Part shown: one piece after another, positions 9,580-18,495 of the stretch
Layout of the letters: every line of letters begins with the position of its first letter
Numbering within the stretch: the stretch's first letter is position 1
Source: Aquibacillus kalidii
GTDB lineage: Bacteria > Bacillota > Bacilli > Bacillales > Amphibacillaceae
Assembly (NCBI RefSeq): GCF_014280935.1
Contig: NZ_JACLZI010000036.1
Location: 372,001 to 436,000 of the forward strand
Direction: 5' to 3'
DNA length: 64,000 nucleotides
Made by a program: the position numbers and the translations under genes
Notes under the pieces: model-generated
Databases searched by the model: none
Told to the model about the DNA's origin: nothing
Seen by the model: the letters and a program-made list of their open reading frames with translations, nothing else

Positions 9580-9621
9580 AAAAATAAAGCACGCTAATTT
9601 GCTAGCTGCTTTATTTTTTCT
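9580..9621. terminator. Bidirectional terminator between 9171 gene and ylbG
   Basis: AAAAAATAAAGC...GCTTTATTTTTT symmetric hairpin in the gap between the two convergent genes. Confidence 0.8.
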
Positions 9622-9622
9622 G

Positions 9623-9898
9623 TTATATTCCCATTTTATAGTCATATTCCTTAGCTTTATCCACTTTTGCGTTTTCATAATCAGTTCGAATAAAAGGCTT
9701 ATAGGATAAGTCTACTTTAGAGACGAAAGGAAGCCTATCTAGCTTTTCCTGTTTATCTTCTATCTCTTCTTGATGAACGTAAAGAATAGCATATTTGAGT
9801 TCGCGGGAAACGTAAATTAAATGACCATATCGTTTAATTTGCTTTATATTTTTCATATGTTGAAACCAGACAATAAGTCCTTGACGCTTAGTTCGCAT
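9623..9898 (-). CDS. ylbG: DUF2129 family protein YlbG
   Basis: A 91-residue conserved protein (UPF0298/DUF2129). Family features: RQGLIVWFQHMKNIKQIKRYG, then YVSRELKYAILYV, VDLSYKPFIRTDYENA, and the terminal KAKEYDYKMGI. SD GTGAGG lies before the ATG. The role is unknown. It sits between the sda region and ylbF, as in other Bacillaceae. Confidence 0.9.
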   Translation of the reverse strand: MRTKRQGLIVWFQHMKNIKQIKRYGHLIYVSRELKYAILYVHQEEIEDKQEKLDRLPFVSKVDLSYKPFIRTDYENAKVDKAKEYDYKMGI

Positions 9899-10074
9899 AT
9901 TAATTCCTCACTCATCATTTCTTTTTTCTAGTTTATCAGAATATTTTCTATTGAGCAACGTCTTACGATATCAGACATTTCACCCTGTCATAAATGAAGG
10001 AGCATTGAAGTGTACTCCCCTATCCTTTATGTACATGTCAGGTTCAAGTATATCGTTTTCTAGTTATAACCCAT

Positions 10075-10106
10075 AAAAAAATCCGCCCTTAAAGGGCGGA
10101 TTTTTA
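10075..10106 (-). terminator. Terminator of ylbF
   Basis: AAAAAATCCGCCCTT/AAGGGCGGATTTTT stem with flanking A/T runs, 15 nt after the ylbF stop. Confidence 0.85.
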
Positions 10107-10120
10107 AGATTAAGAAGAAG

Positions 10121-10561
10121 TTAGGAAGCTTTACACCCACATCCACCGCCAGATCCACAGCCACAACCACCATCTTTTAGAAGTGCGTTGTCTTTAGGAA
10201 CTTTCACTTGTTCACTAACACTGAAAGCGACAATTTGGCTTACCTCATCAAGTAGATCTTGAAGATTACGCTCTGCAATTTTGAAAGAAGCAACTTTATC
10301 ATTCATATCCATTTCTCGCTTAGTTGCTCTCATATCTTTCATAATCGTACTATAATCCGGGTGATATCTTCCGAATCTCTGTACTTCTTCATATTGATCT
10401 TTCATCTTGGTGAAAGTAGATATAAGTTGTTGTGCCTCTTTATCTTCTTCTAATATTCTTTTCGCATTATTGTATTCTTGCATGACATCAGACTGCAACA
10501 CAATCTGACCAATATGTTCTGATTTATCTAATAGTTCAACAATTTCGATTGTTGCTAGCAA
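10121..10561 (-). CDS. ylbF: YlbF, subunit of the RNase Y specificity (Y-)complex
   Basis: In B. subtilis YlbF, YmcA and YaaT form a complex that steers RNase Y, matures operon mRNAs and promotes competence and sporulation; it binds [4Fe-4S] clusters. The helical body includes EEVQRFGRYHPDYSTI and the tail has four cysteines in CGCGSGGGCGC, a cluster-ligand candidate. The start is TTG at 10561: a perfect GGAGGTG lies six bases upstream, so the frame to 10576 is too long. 146 residues, near the 149 of B. subtilis. ylbE follows upstream on the same strand. Confidence 0.93.
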   Translation of the reverse strand: MLATIEIVELLDKSEHIGQIVLQSDVMQEYNNAKRILEEDKEAQQLISTFTKMKDQYEEVQRFGRYHPDYSTIMKDMRATKREMDMNDKVASFKIAERNLQDLLDEVSQIVAFSVSEQVKVPKDNALLKDGGCGCGSGGGCGCKAS

Positions 10562-10622
10562 AGTGGTCACCTCCACCTTGTTATCATAACAGTAAATGAA
10601 CGTAATTAAAAGAGGAACGAAA

Positions 10623-10856
10623 TTAATCTTTCATCGTTCCTGCCATTTGGATCAACATAGAAACCATCTGTATTTGATTGGAAACTCTCTCTATTTTTTG
10701 CGGAACAGTCTGACCATAGAAATATTTAGCTTCTTTTTCAAGTTCATCTAAACGGTTCGGATTTCGTGTTAGATGACGGTACCACATAGGATTAAGACGT
10801 ATAAATCTCAATAATTCTGGACGTGTTTGAAGAAATTGGTACACACTTGGTTGCAT
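10623..10856 (-). CDS. ylbE: YlbE-like family protein
   Basis: A 77-residue conserved protein of unknown function. It begins MQPSVYQFLQTRPELLRFIR, followed by the family motif NPMWYRHLTRNP and a helix ending in IQMAGTMKD. GGGGGAATGGGCT precedes the ATG. It lies 17 bp after ylbD, so the two are probably one operon with ylbF downstream. Confidence 0.88.
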   Translation of the reverse strand: MQPSVYQFLQTRPELLRFIRLNPMWYRHLTRNPNRLDELEKEAKYFYGQTVPQKIERVSNQIQMVSMLIQMAGTMKD

Positions 10857-10873
10857 AGCCCATTCCCCCTTTT

Positions 10874-11317
10874 TTAATCATTGTTCATAAATGGTGGCCG
10901 CCCTGAATTAGAATTATTCGTTGTTTTGTTTTTGACATCCTTAAATTGACCAACTAAAGTTTGGATGTTGGAAAGAGCACCATTTATTTGATTAATATGC
11001 CCTTCGACTTTATTAAAGTCAACATTTTCTATATATTTCATAAATTGGTTCATAAACTCTTGTTTATCTTTACTTTTTTTGTTTTTGGTACTCGACTTTT
11101 CTTTGGTTTTGGCATTAAGATCATTGTCTTCAAAATCCGCAGATTTATATTTCTCCCACGAAGGATCATCTTCCCCAAGCAGTACATATTTTTCAAAGTA
11201 ACTCTGCCAGTCCCCTTTACCCCTACGAACATTTTTTATTAGTCCAGGGTGTTGCTTCACAAATTGCTTAAACTCCTTTATTGACGGAGATAATTCCTCT
11301 TCCTCTTTTTTAGACAT
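10874..11317 (-). CDS. ylbD: YlbD-type putative spore coat protein
   Basis: A 147-residue hydrophilic protein; YlbD relatives are annotated as putative coat proteins. The N-terminal domain has IKEFKQFVKQHPGLIKNVR and WQSYFEKYVLLGEDDPSWEKY; the middle is a Lys/Ser-rich linker (about 70-95) and the tail is Asn/Gly-rich. SD GAGGTGAG is before the ATG. First gene of the likely ylbD-E-F unit. The coat role is by family name only. Confidence 0.82.
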   Translation of the reverse strand: MSKKEEEELSPSIKEFKQFVKQHPGLIKNVRRGKGDWQSYFEKYVLLGEDDPSWEKYKSADFEDNDLNAKTKEKSSTKNKKSKDKQEFMNQFMKYIENVDFNKVEGHINQINGALSNIQTLVGQFKDVKNKTTNNSNSGRPPFMNND

Positions 11318-11424
11318 TGATTCTCACCTCGATCTTCTTAATGTTTTCCTTTTATATTTTATGTGAGAATCTGGGCATTGTTACACCATATAAATATTTA
11401 TCTCACTTGCACTTTTCAAAAATA

Positions 11425-11455
11425 AAAAAGTCTGAACTTAAGTTCAGACTTTTTT
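11425..11455 (-). terminator. Terminator of ylbC
   Basis: AAAAAAGTCTGAACTT/AAGTTCAGACTTTTTT perfect hairpin immediately after the ylbC stop. Confidence 0.9.
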
Positions 11456-11456
11456 G

Positions 11457-12527
11457 CTATTCCGTAAATTTAGATTTCGTTAAAAAGTTTTGTGTATAGT
11501 AATATTTATAAACACCTACTCCAAGGTGCGTATAATCGTCTTTTAGGAGTGCATCACGATGTCCTTCACTATTTAACCAACCCTCCACAGCGGCTGGACC
11601 ATCTGTGTACTGTGCTGCTATGTTCTCACCCGCAGCAAAGTAAATTACATCACCCTCTTCTAATCGTTCTTTTAACCCTTCACCTTCTGGCGTATAATGG
11701 GAAAAGTAATTTTGTACAGCCATGTCTTTACTGTGACCAAAAGCGACAGATGCTACGGAATCATCCCAAACTAATTGACTACGATCGAACCGATTTCGAA
11801 TGACATTAGTAATATCAAAAATTTGTTTTTCCATACCACTCTCCACTTTGTCCCACTCCTGATCTGTTAGTAACGGAGCTTCTGGTAGTGATCCGTGATA
11901 ATAGACTTCATAAGGCCTCTGCATTAATAGTACATCTTTTGATAATATTCTAATCGATGATAGCCGCTTAGAGAAACTATCAAAATAGAACTCAACAAAT
12001 TTGTTTTCATCTATTTGACTTAGCGGTCTTGTATTTAATTCTGCATCAGATAGAGTAAATCGAAAATTTGAAAAAGATACTTCTCTTCGAAAATCTAACA
12101 TTTTATCTATTTCCTCATAGGATTGCCCTATTGCTATTGGTTCCGTTGAAAGATTATCGCCAGTTGCAAATATGGTTACAATAACCCCGTCTTGAATACC
12201 AAATTGTATATGTTGATTTATTCCATTTGTATAAACCCACCATGTATAGCCATAAGAGCTTAAATCCTTCCTCACAGGGTCTCCAAGCTCTTTTTTTAAT
12301 TGATTAGTGTCCTTGTCCATCCATTCATACAAATCCCCTTCAAAACCGGTTATAGCATGTATTTGTTCAGGTAGTGATTTTGTTTCTACCGTTGTTTCTT
12401 TTACTTCCTTGGTCGGCTTATGACCCATTGTCTGAATCACAGCATTTTCTAAAGATTTATCTATAACAAAATATGTACCCAAGCCTATTAAAATCAATAG
12501 AATAAGACTTTTTATTACCTTCATCAT
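11457..12527 (-). CDS. ylbC: CAP-domain secreted/membrane-anchored protein YlbC
   Basis: Extracytoplasmic protein with a single N-terminal membrane segment or signal anchor (residues 4-22), a CAP-associated N-terminal domain (about 60-200) and a C-terminal CAP/SCP domain (about 235-350). CAP features visible are VIRNRFDRSQLVWDDSVASV, HSKDMAVQNYFSH, GEGLKERL and GENIAAQYTDGPAAVEGWLNSEGHRDALL. SD GGGGACG lies ahead of two adjacent ATGs. B. subtilis YlbC has the same plan; function unknown. Confidence 0.88.
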   Translation of the reverse strand: MMKVIKSLILLILIGLGTYFVIDKSLENAVIQTMGHKPTKEVKETTVETKSLPEQIHAITGFEGDLYEWMDKDTNQLKKELGDPVRKDLSSYGYTWWVYTNGINQHIQFGIQDGVIVTIFATGDNLSTEPIAIGQSYEEIDKMLDFRREVSFSNFRFTLSDAELNTRPLSQIDENKFVEFYFDSFSKRLSSIRILSKDVLLMQRPYEVYYHGSLPEAPLLTDQEWDKVESGMEKQIFDITNVIRNRFDRSQLVWDDSVASVAFGHSKDMAVQNYFSHYTPEGEGLKERLEEGDVIYFAAGENIAAQYTDGPAAVEGWLNSEGHRDALLKDDYTHLGVGVYKYYYTQNFLTKSKFTE

Positions 12528-12629
12528 TTACGTCCCCTTTATACTCTTCTATCATTATTATAGTAAGGAGCAAATCATATTATGAAGATAATTCAAAAAG
12601 TTATATATGAAATTTTCTTTGTTGAAATA

Positions 12630-12666
12630 AAAAAAGAAATATCCTTTTATAAAAAAGGATATTTCT
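12630..12666 (-). terminator. Terminator of ylbB
   Basis: AAATATCCTTTT/AAAAGGATATTT hairpin just downstream of the ylbB stop. Confidence 0.8.
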
Positions 12667-12674
12667 AATTAGTT

Positions 12675-13103
12675 TTAATGTAGTTCCGGACGTTCAGAGA
12701 TCTCTTCAAGCGCACGCCCTGCAGCACGATTAGATTGATTTTCCAAGGCCAAATCCCCAAGCGCTAAAATCCCAACTAATTCTCCACGATCAACAATGGG
12801 AAGGCGGCGTATTTGATGTTCTGCCATTATTGTGCTCGCTTCTTGGACAGATGCCTCTGGAGCGACAGAAACTAATTTATCACTCATCACTTCATTTACT
12901 TTACTGGAACCTGAGAGCTCTTTAGCGTAGCCACGGACAACCATATCTCTATCAGTTACCATCCCTAATAGCTCTCGATTACTTCCACAAATAGGAATTA
13001 TTCCAACATTTTTCTCTTTCATTTTAATAGCAGCTTCCATTATACTATCGTCTGCAGTACAATACGTTAGTTCAGTTGACATTATTTCTTTAACAGATTT
13101 CAT
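12675..13103 (-). CDS. ylbB: Two-CBS-domain protein YlbB
   Basis: A Bateman-module protein of about 142 residues with two CBS domains (about 3-60 and 70-125); GMVTDRDMVVRGYA and VSVAPEASVQEASTIMAEHQIRRLPIVD are standard. Such proteins usually bind adenine nucleotides, but the ligand here is unknown. The start is the ATG at 13103 (MKSVKEIMSTEL), preceded by GGAGG; the frame to 13121 includes that SD. Single gene, own terminator. Confidence 0.88.
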   Translation of the reverse strand: MKSVKEIMSTELTYCTADDSIMEAAIKMKEKNVGIIPICGSNRELLGMVTDRDMVVRGYAKELSGSSKVNEVMSDKLVSVAPEASVQEASTIMAEHQIRRLPIVDRGELVGILALGDLALENQSNRAAGRALEEISERPELH

Positions 13104-13472
13104 AATTTTATCCTCCCTCATTTCAGTTCAGTCCTATTATGTCCTGAAACTGCATATCCTTGCATGGAATTATTAAAAAGTAGCTTGATTTTAATATGAA
13201 ATTTTTGTTTTATTACATAATTGAGACAAAATCTGCAGTACACTTTGAATCTTTTACCCTTTAATTAGTCGAGTACAAAAGCTGCGCAGCAGTATTCTGC
13301 CTAAGCAAGTTTAGCGCTAATCCGAAGAAGTAGTTATTACTACTGAGTATAGATATTATGACAATAGTTATATTCATAGGAAAGTTAACAGTGAGAGTCC
13401 TCGTAACCATTGCAACTTATTAAAATTCATACTATTATAAGTATAGTTACATACTTTTTGTGAGGTGGAAGA
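13104..13472. other. Intergenic gap with a probable decayed repeat copy
   Basis: A 369-bp gap. At 13218-13345 the string AAAATCTGCAGTAC and, further on, GTATTCTGCCTAAGCAAGTT echo the ends and interior of the palindromic repeats at 2540 and 55593, but the GC-rich core is lost. No other gene or RNA is evident. Confidence 0.45.
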
Positions 13473-13838
13473 ATGAAAATTGAAGGTACTGGTATTGAAG
13501 GGGTTATTGTAGATCTAAAACCGTTAGACCATTTAATGGGAAACGTAAATTTCGTCCGTGCAGGTCAATGGGATTATGAACGAGTAACATACGATTACAA
13601 AGTTGGCTCTGCTGAAAAAAACATTACGTATTACATAAGAGTACAAGGTTATGCAGTAGAAGGTGATGTGGATCGAAAAGATGCAGTTATCAAATTAATG
13701 ACACCTCTTCTCGGCAAACATTACTATCCACATGGTATTGAATATGGAGAACAAGAAGGGTTTAGTCAAGCATTAATCGATCGAGCAAACAACTTATTAG
13801 TACAAGTTAAAGAACAATTAGAGAATTATAAAAAATAG
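13473..13838 (+). CDS. YugN-like family protein (ylbA position)
   Basis: A 121-residue soluble protein. MKIEGTGIEG, then VRAGQWDYERVTYDYK, YYIRVQGYAVEGDVD and LGKHYYPHGIEYGE are features I associate with the YugN-like family. GAGGTGG precedes the ATG. It lies where ylbA is found in B. subtilis. Function unknown, no catalytic motif seen. Confidence 0.75.
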   Translation: MKIEGTGIEGVIVDLKPLDHLMGNVNFVRAGQWDYERVTYDYKVGSAEKNITYYIRVQGYAVEGDVDRKDAVIKLMTPLLGKHYYPHGIEYGEQEGFSQALIDRANNLLVQVKEQLENYKK

Positions 13839-13842
13839 TACA

Positions 13843-13880
13843 AAGGCGAGGCGACTGAACGAAGTCGTTTCGCTTTTTCT
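13843..13880 (+). terminator. Terminator of the YugN-like gene
   Basis: GCGAGGCGACT...AGTCGTTTCGC hairpin followed by TTTTTCT. Confidence 0.75.
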
Positions 13881-14128
13881 CTTGTTTCCAAACTAAACGG
13901 TGAATGAATACCTAAAAATTGGTCCATCATGTAAAATATACCTATATTTTAAAGGTTTCTACTATTCAAAACTATCTCTTCATGCTATATTTTTTATAAA
14001 GTCATTACTATCTTAATACATATCTCAGGGATAATTACGTTACCCTGTCTTTATCTAACAATAACATGTATAAAGAGAATGGTTTACTGTTAAAAGCTTG
14101 TTGACAAGGAAGGAGTTTCAAAACTAAA

Positions 14129-15187
14129 TTGTTCCGATATATTTCAAAGAGACAATGGATTCTTATACTAGTAGCAATAACATTAATCATCGCAGGTTAT
14201 TTTATTTTACCTGTTTCTTTACCACTATTATTAGCCTTTTTTACAGCTTTATTCTTAAACCCATCCATACGATGGTTACAATTTAGATTCAAGTTTAGTA
14301 GGAAAATTGCCGTTACAATTATATTCCTGGCTTTTTTAGTAATTATTAGTATAATTGGTACCTACTTCGTTACACGCGCTGTAACACATGTGGTTAACTT
14401 TTCACAAAATGCACCGACTTATATTGTTCAAATGAATGAACAAGTATTGGAATGGGAATCTGACTTAGCCAATGTCTCGGAGGATTTACCTAAGGAATTC
14501 ATTGATAAAGTCAAAGCTGGATACAATGAGAGTATTAACTCTTTAGTTGAAGGATTAAATGATAAGTTAAATTTCAATAGGATAACTGAAGCTGTATCAA
14601 AGGTTCCGCAATATTTGGTTAGTTTCCTTGTTTATTTGATTGCCCTATTTATGTTCATGTTAGAACTACCTTTATTAAAAACTAAGACATATCAACATTT
14701 AACAGTTGAAACGGCTGAAAAAGTTCGGTTTATGAATGCTCGTTTAGCATATGTCGTGTTAGGATTTTTAAAAGCACAGTTTCTCGTGAGTATTATCATT
14801 TTTATAGTCTCACTTATCGGTTTGCTTATCATTGCACCAGAATATGCTGTGATAATGTCCTTTATCATCTGGATAATCGACTTTATCCCAATCATAGGAT
14901 CTATCGTCATTCTTGGTCCATGGTCCTTGTATATGTTTATTACCGGAGATGTTAGAACTGGAACAGAGTTAGCGATATTGGCTGTCATCCTGTTAGCAAT
15001 TAGGAGAACGGTTGAACCAAAAGTAATGGGCAAACATATTGGCTTATCACCATTAGCTACCTTGATTGCCATGTACTTAGGTCTTCAATTAATAGGAATA
15101 CTAGGATTTATTGTGGGTCCTTTAGTGGTAATTGCATTTAACTCAGCTAAAGAAGCAGGAATTATTAAATGGAACTTTAAAATTTAA
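14129..15187 (+). CDS. ytvI: AI-2E family membrane protein, YtvI-type sporulation protein
   Basis: Eight-helix PerM/AI-2E superfamily protein of 352 residues. Two N-terminal helix pairs, a soluble loop (about 95-160), then further segments; the conserved FIIWIIDFIPIIGSIVILGPW and RRTVEPKVMGKHIGLSPLATLIAMYLGLQL place it nearest YtvI, annotated as a sporulation integral membrane protein. The start is TTG at 14129; its SD GGAAGGAG is 13 bases away, so the exact start is less sure. What it transports, if anything, is unknown. Confidence 0.8.
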   Translation: MFRYISKRQWILILVAITLIIAGYFILPVSLPLLLAFFTALFLNPSIRWLQFRFKFSRKIAVTIIFLAFLVIISIIGTYFVTRAVTHVVNFSQNAPTYIVQMNEQVLEWESDLANVSEDLPKEFIDKVKAGYNESINSLVEGLNDKLNFNRITEAVSKVPQYLVSFLVYLIALFMFMLELPLLKTKTYQHLTVETAEKVRFMNARLAYVVLGFLKAQFLVSIIIFIVSLIGLLIIAPEYAVIMSFIIWIIDFIPIIGSIVILGPWSLYMFITGDVRTGTELAILAVILLAIRRTVEPKVMGKHIGLSPLATLIAMYLGLQLIGILGFIVGPLVVIAFNSAKEAGIIKWNFKI

Positions 15188-15192
15188 TAATA

Positions 15193-15228
15193 GAAAAAGG
15201 TTTAGTTTTTAACTAAACCTTTTTTTAC
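15193..15228 (+). terminator. Terminator of ytvI
   Basis: AAAAAGGTTTAGTT/AACTAAACCTTTTTT hairpin six bases after the stop. Confidence 0.88.
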
Positions 15229-15334
15229 ATTTATGCGCCTATATAAGCTAAACCTGAACTTTTCAAACGAGACAGATAACAATTAAAGAAGCCCTCCTCT
15301 TGCTATGCCAGTTAGTAATTCACATAGCCACTGT

Positions 15335-16510
15335 TTAGAAGAAGTCTAACAATGCTGGTTTATTAGGCATTATTAAATTTTCCCAAACAATAAAATCCCC
15401 TTCAACCTTTAGCTTGTTGAATTTGATTAGATGTTCAATTGGTTCACTATTAAAAAGTAATGCAGACAAGCTTAGTATATCAGTAGTTATTTTCAACTGA
15501 GAGTTTGTTGATGAAACCCTATTCACCTCAGTTACCTTATTATTGGATATCTCAATTTCCCACATCCCTTCGTTCCATGGTGCGAGCTCATCTTTGATTT
15601 CCATAACAATAGATATGGGGTCTTCACTATTGAAAAATGGATACTTTCTTATAAATGTTGAAAAATCCACAATTCTTGTCATAAAATAAGCAGATTTTTT
15701 TATATTTATTCTAGGATTATGAAAATAAAAAGAGAGTTGATCATTTGGAAGTATTTTCATTTCTATCTCTTTTATCATGGAATCATGATTTTTTAACCAT
15801 TCTAGTAACCCATAACAAGCATCACCAGTTAGAAAGATAATCTCCTTTACTGTCAATCTGCTCTCACTTAATGATGCGATAAGATATCCTTGTGCATCTC
15901 CATTTTCATCGTAATATATTACGATGCTGTCTTCATCAGCTATTACCTTGTTAAGCCACCACCAATCTTCACGATCCAAAAATAGATTATATTGCGAAGA
16001 ATTCTTATGATAAATAGATTTTAATAATGGTAAGTCCGTGTCCTTTGTTCCCCTTTTGCTATACCCTTTTCCCTTTGTATTTTTCAGGTCTGAGGGTGAA
16101 AAGGTATAGTGATAATTATAATGAGTCAGCTCCCAGCCGAAGCGACGATAAAAATCAATAGAGAATGGATGTAACATGGAAATAGATAACCCTTGTATTT
16201 TCATCTCATAAAGAGTATGATTCATCAAGTTGGCAACATGACCTTTTCTACGATACTCAGGCCATGTAGAAACACCTGCAATACCACCAAATGGCATTTT
16301 TATACCACCTAAACCTAGTGTCATAGGCAATAAGTGCAGTTTGGCTGCTAACTCACCATTTACATAAGAACCATAGATGATATGACTTTCTTCCATTTCC
16401 TTACATCTTTTTCTTATCTGTTCTGGTGTAACCGTATATTGAAAAGCATATTCACTTAACTCAATTACTTTTTCATATTCATTTTTATTAACTTTATTAA
16501 TACCATTCAT
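15335..16510 (-). CDS. Eis-like multidomain GNAT acetyltransferase
   Basis: Acetyl-CoA-dependent N-acetyltransferase of the Eis type: an N-terminal GNAT domain with GGIAGVSTWPEYRRKGHVANLM (acetyl-CoA loop R/QxxGxG/A form, about residues 75-95), a second GNAT-like domain with YLIAS, and a C-terminal SCP2-like domain (about 285-391). Eis relatives acetylate amines including aminoglycosides, but the substrate here is not known. The ATG at 16510 (MNGINKVNKNEY) follows AAGGAG. It overlaps the upstream GNAT gene by 14 bases, so the two are co-translated. Confidence 0.83.
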   Translation of the reverse strand: MNGINKVNKNEYEKVIELSEYAFQYTVTPEQIRKRCKEMEESHIIYGSYVNGELAAKLHLLPMTLGLGGIKMPFGGIAGVSTWPEYRRKGHVANLMNHTLYEMKIQGLSISMLHPFSIDFYRRFGWELTHYNYHYTFSPSDLKNTKGKGYSKRGTKDTDLPLLKSIYHKNSSQYNLFLDREDWWWLNKVIADEDSIVIYYDENGDAQGYLIASLSESRLTVKEIIFLTGDACYGLLEWLKNHDSMIKEIEMKILPNDQLSFYFHNPRINIKKSAYFMTRIVDFSTFIRKYPFFNSEDPISIVMEIKDELAPWNEGMWEIEISNNKVTEVNRVSSTNSQLKITTDILSLSALLFNSEPIEHLIKFNKLKVEGDFIVWENLIMPNKPALLDFF

Positions 16511-16994
16511 GTTTAATCTCCTTTTCAAATTGCAGAAAATTATCTTCCTGTGAAACTACAAAGAACATATTGTTAAGAAGTACTCTATGTGATGCTTTAT
16601 TACCTTGTTCACAAGTTGCATTTATCTTTCCTATTTGTTTAGTTGCGCACCACTTTTCAATTAAAGCGACAGCTTCTTGTGCAATTCCTCTATTACGATA
16701 CTTTTCACTCACTTCGTATCCTATCTGTATGCAGCTCTGATCGAGTTTAGTGATAAGTAGTTCACCAACTAATGCAGTATTTTGTTTTTCTTCCATTACC
16801 CATGGTCCGTAGCCTAATTGACAAGGATCGTTCTCTAACGTTTCTAGGTACACTGGTAAAAAAGCTTTAACTGCATCAGATGGCCGATACGCATGTTTAT
16901 ATTTACTTTTAGGAAGTTCACCTTCGTATATTAGAGATAGAACATCTTCTTTACTTAAAGGGTGAAGTAAAATATGTTTACCTATTAAAACCAT
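16497..16994 (-). CDS. GNAT family N-acetyltransferase
   Basis: A 165-residue RimJ/RimL-like acetyltransferase. IGYEVSEKYRNRGIAQEAVALIEKW is the acetyl-CoA binding segment and NATCEQGNKASHRVLLNNMFFVV is the usual C-terminal strand/helix. SD GGAGG is ahead of the ATG. It forms a two-gene unit with the overlapping Eis-like gene; no counterpart exists in the B. subtilis ylb-cta interval, so the pair is a local insertion. Substrate unknown. Confidence 0.82.
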   Translation of the reverse strand: MVLIGKHILLHPLSKEDVLSLIYEGELPKSKYKHAYRPSDAVKAFLPVYLETLENDPCQLGYGPWVMEEKQNTALVGELLITKLDQSCIQIGYEVSEKYRNRGIAQEAVALIEKWCATKQIGKINATCEQGNKASHRVLLNNMFFVVSQEDNFLQFEKEIKHEWY

Positions 16995-17072
16995 CAGATA
17001 CGTTCCTCCTTTTCAACGTCAAGGTAAATATTGGAATTCAGTGAGCTCTTTTTGTAAATTTTTTACTTATGT

Positions 17073-17105
17073 AAAAAAAGACTATCACACATGATAGTCT
17101 TTTTT
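17073..17105 (-). terminator. Terminator of ctaM
   Basis: AAAAAAGACTATCA/TGATAGTCTTTTTT hairpin at the stop codon of ctaM. Confidence 0.88.
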
Positions 17106-17559
17106 AAGTGCCTAATATTGCTTTTATCATACTAGTAGTTTCTCCGCCATCAAAGAAAATATAAAGTAGTAGATAAACAGCTACTCCAGTAATTGCCGTG
17201 AAAAACCAAATCACACTAGTTATTGGGCCGATTTTACGGTGCTTATTAATCTTTCTTTTAAATGCTAAAACAAGTGTAACAACCCCAAATATAGCTCCTA
17301 CAGTGGCCAAAATAATGTGAAAAATCAAGAAAATGGTATAATAAATCTTTAAGTCTTCGGGACCACCAAAACTTGTGTTCCCAACAAATACTGTTCTTGA
17401 CAAGTAAATAATAAAAAATGCTAAGGCACTCAATGCACCACTTATCATTACTTTTTTATGTGCTTTATATTTTTTTCGAGCAACCAGTACCCAACCGATC
17501 GCTACTAAGACAGCACTCAACACAATGAAAAATGTACTAATCGTAGGTAAAATTGGCAT
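17104..17559 (-). CDS. ctaM: DUF420 membrane protein CtaM, oxidase assembly
   Basis: Four- to five-helix DUF420 protein. In Staphylococcus aureus CtaM is needed for a functional aa3-type heme-copper oxidase; YozB is the B. subtilis relative. Seen here: helices from about residues 5-25, 37-57, 75-100 and 112-140, and conserved FHIILATVGAIFGVV with a membrane histidine. The start is the ATG at 17559 (MPILPTISTFF), nine bases after GAGGAG; the frame to 17580 contains that SD. It is 36 bp downstream of ctaG, the expected context. Confidence 0.85.
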   Translation of the reverse strand: MPILPTISTFFIVLSAVLVAIGWVLVARKKYKAHKKVMISGALSALAFFIIYLSRTVFVGNTSFGGPEDLKIYYTIFLIFHIILATVGAIFGVVTLVLAFKRKINKHRKIGPITSVIWFFTAITGVAVYLLLYIFFDGGETTSMIKAILGT

Positions 17560-17595
17560 AAATCTATTCTCCTCATTCAAATCATCTAATAAAAT

Positions 17596-18495
17596 TTAAG
17601 TCTCTGTAGTATTAGTAGACGGTAATGGATCAATTTTTCCACTTTCCTTATTAAACCATGGAAAGAAAATTCTAGCTAGTATTATTCCATAGATTATCTC
17701 TTGAGATATTTTCATCATAATACCACCTAATTGTTGATCTTCAATTATTGGTAATGGAGAAAACATCTCTGGTCCACTCAATGAAATTCCATTTAAAACG
17801 GAACCTGGCACACATAATGCAAGTGCTTGCACCCATCCACCTGATGCACTGTATGTATGGTAAAGCACATCACTAGAGAATATAATTAACCCACAAGCAG
17901 GTGTAATTAGGACACCATTAGCAAATATATACCCTATTTTTAACAAAGGGGATAGCTTGTCCTTTTCTTTTAAAGGAGTAAAGATTGGCCACCATACGAA
18001 AAAAGCCGTAATTAATATAACACTTGATATAATAGCATGTGCAACAATATTTGCTTTAGCAAAATCAAATATGACCGGAATATGATACATCGAGAACAGT
18101 CCATTGAATAATAATAAAGCAACGATTGGCTTTGTTAGAACATTTAAAAGATACTTTAATATGGGTAAATTATATATAAGTCTCCATATCCAATTAGGAA
18201 TACCTTTAATTATAAATATAGGAAATACCAGATAATAAAGTGCCATTTGTACCATATGAGAAGTAAACATAATATGGGATAACAGATCTATTGGTGATCC
18301 CTTTACTATATAAAGTAACGCTACCCCTGAGTAAAAAAACAAAACCTGATTTCCAGTCGGTTCAGGATCATTTGTAAACTTATGTCTAAACAAAAAGGTT
18401 ACTAAATAATAAGCTATTGCTAGTCCAATTGTAAACAGTAGAAAAAACGGGCTCCATAATGCACGAAAACCAAAAATTTGTAACTCTAACCACAT
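17596..18495 (-). CDS. ctaG: Cytochrome c oxidase assembly factor CtaG (caa3 type)
   Basis: Seven-helix membrane protein of the caa3_CtaG family, needed for formation of active caa3 oxidase, probably in copper insertion. Recognisable stretches are HIMFTSHMVQMALYYLVFPIFIIKGIP, with membrane histidines, and the histidine/tyrosine-rich DVLYHTYSASGGW. About 299 residues. The ATG at 18495 follows GGAG by eight bases. It is separated from ctaF by a terminator (18614-18648), so expression may be partly independent. Confidence 0.92.
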   Translation of the reverse strand: MWLELQIFGFRALWSPFFLLFTIGLAIAYYLVTFLFRHKFTNDPEPTGNQVLFFYSGVALLYIVKGSPIDLLSHIMFTSHMVQMALYYLVFPIFIIKGIPNWIWRLIYNLPILKYLLNVLTKPIVALLLFNGLFSMYHIPVIFDFAKANIVAHAIISSVILITAFFVWWPIFTPLKEKDKLSPLLKIGYIFANGVLITPACGLIIFSSDVLYHTYSASGGWVQALALCVPGSVLNGISLSGPEMFSPLPIIEDQQLGGIMMKISQEIIYGIILARIFFPWFNKESGKIDPLPSTNTTET

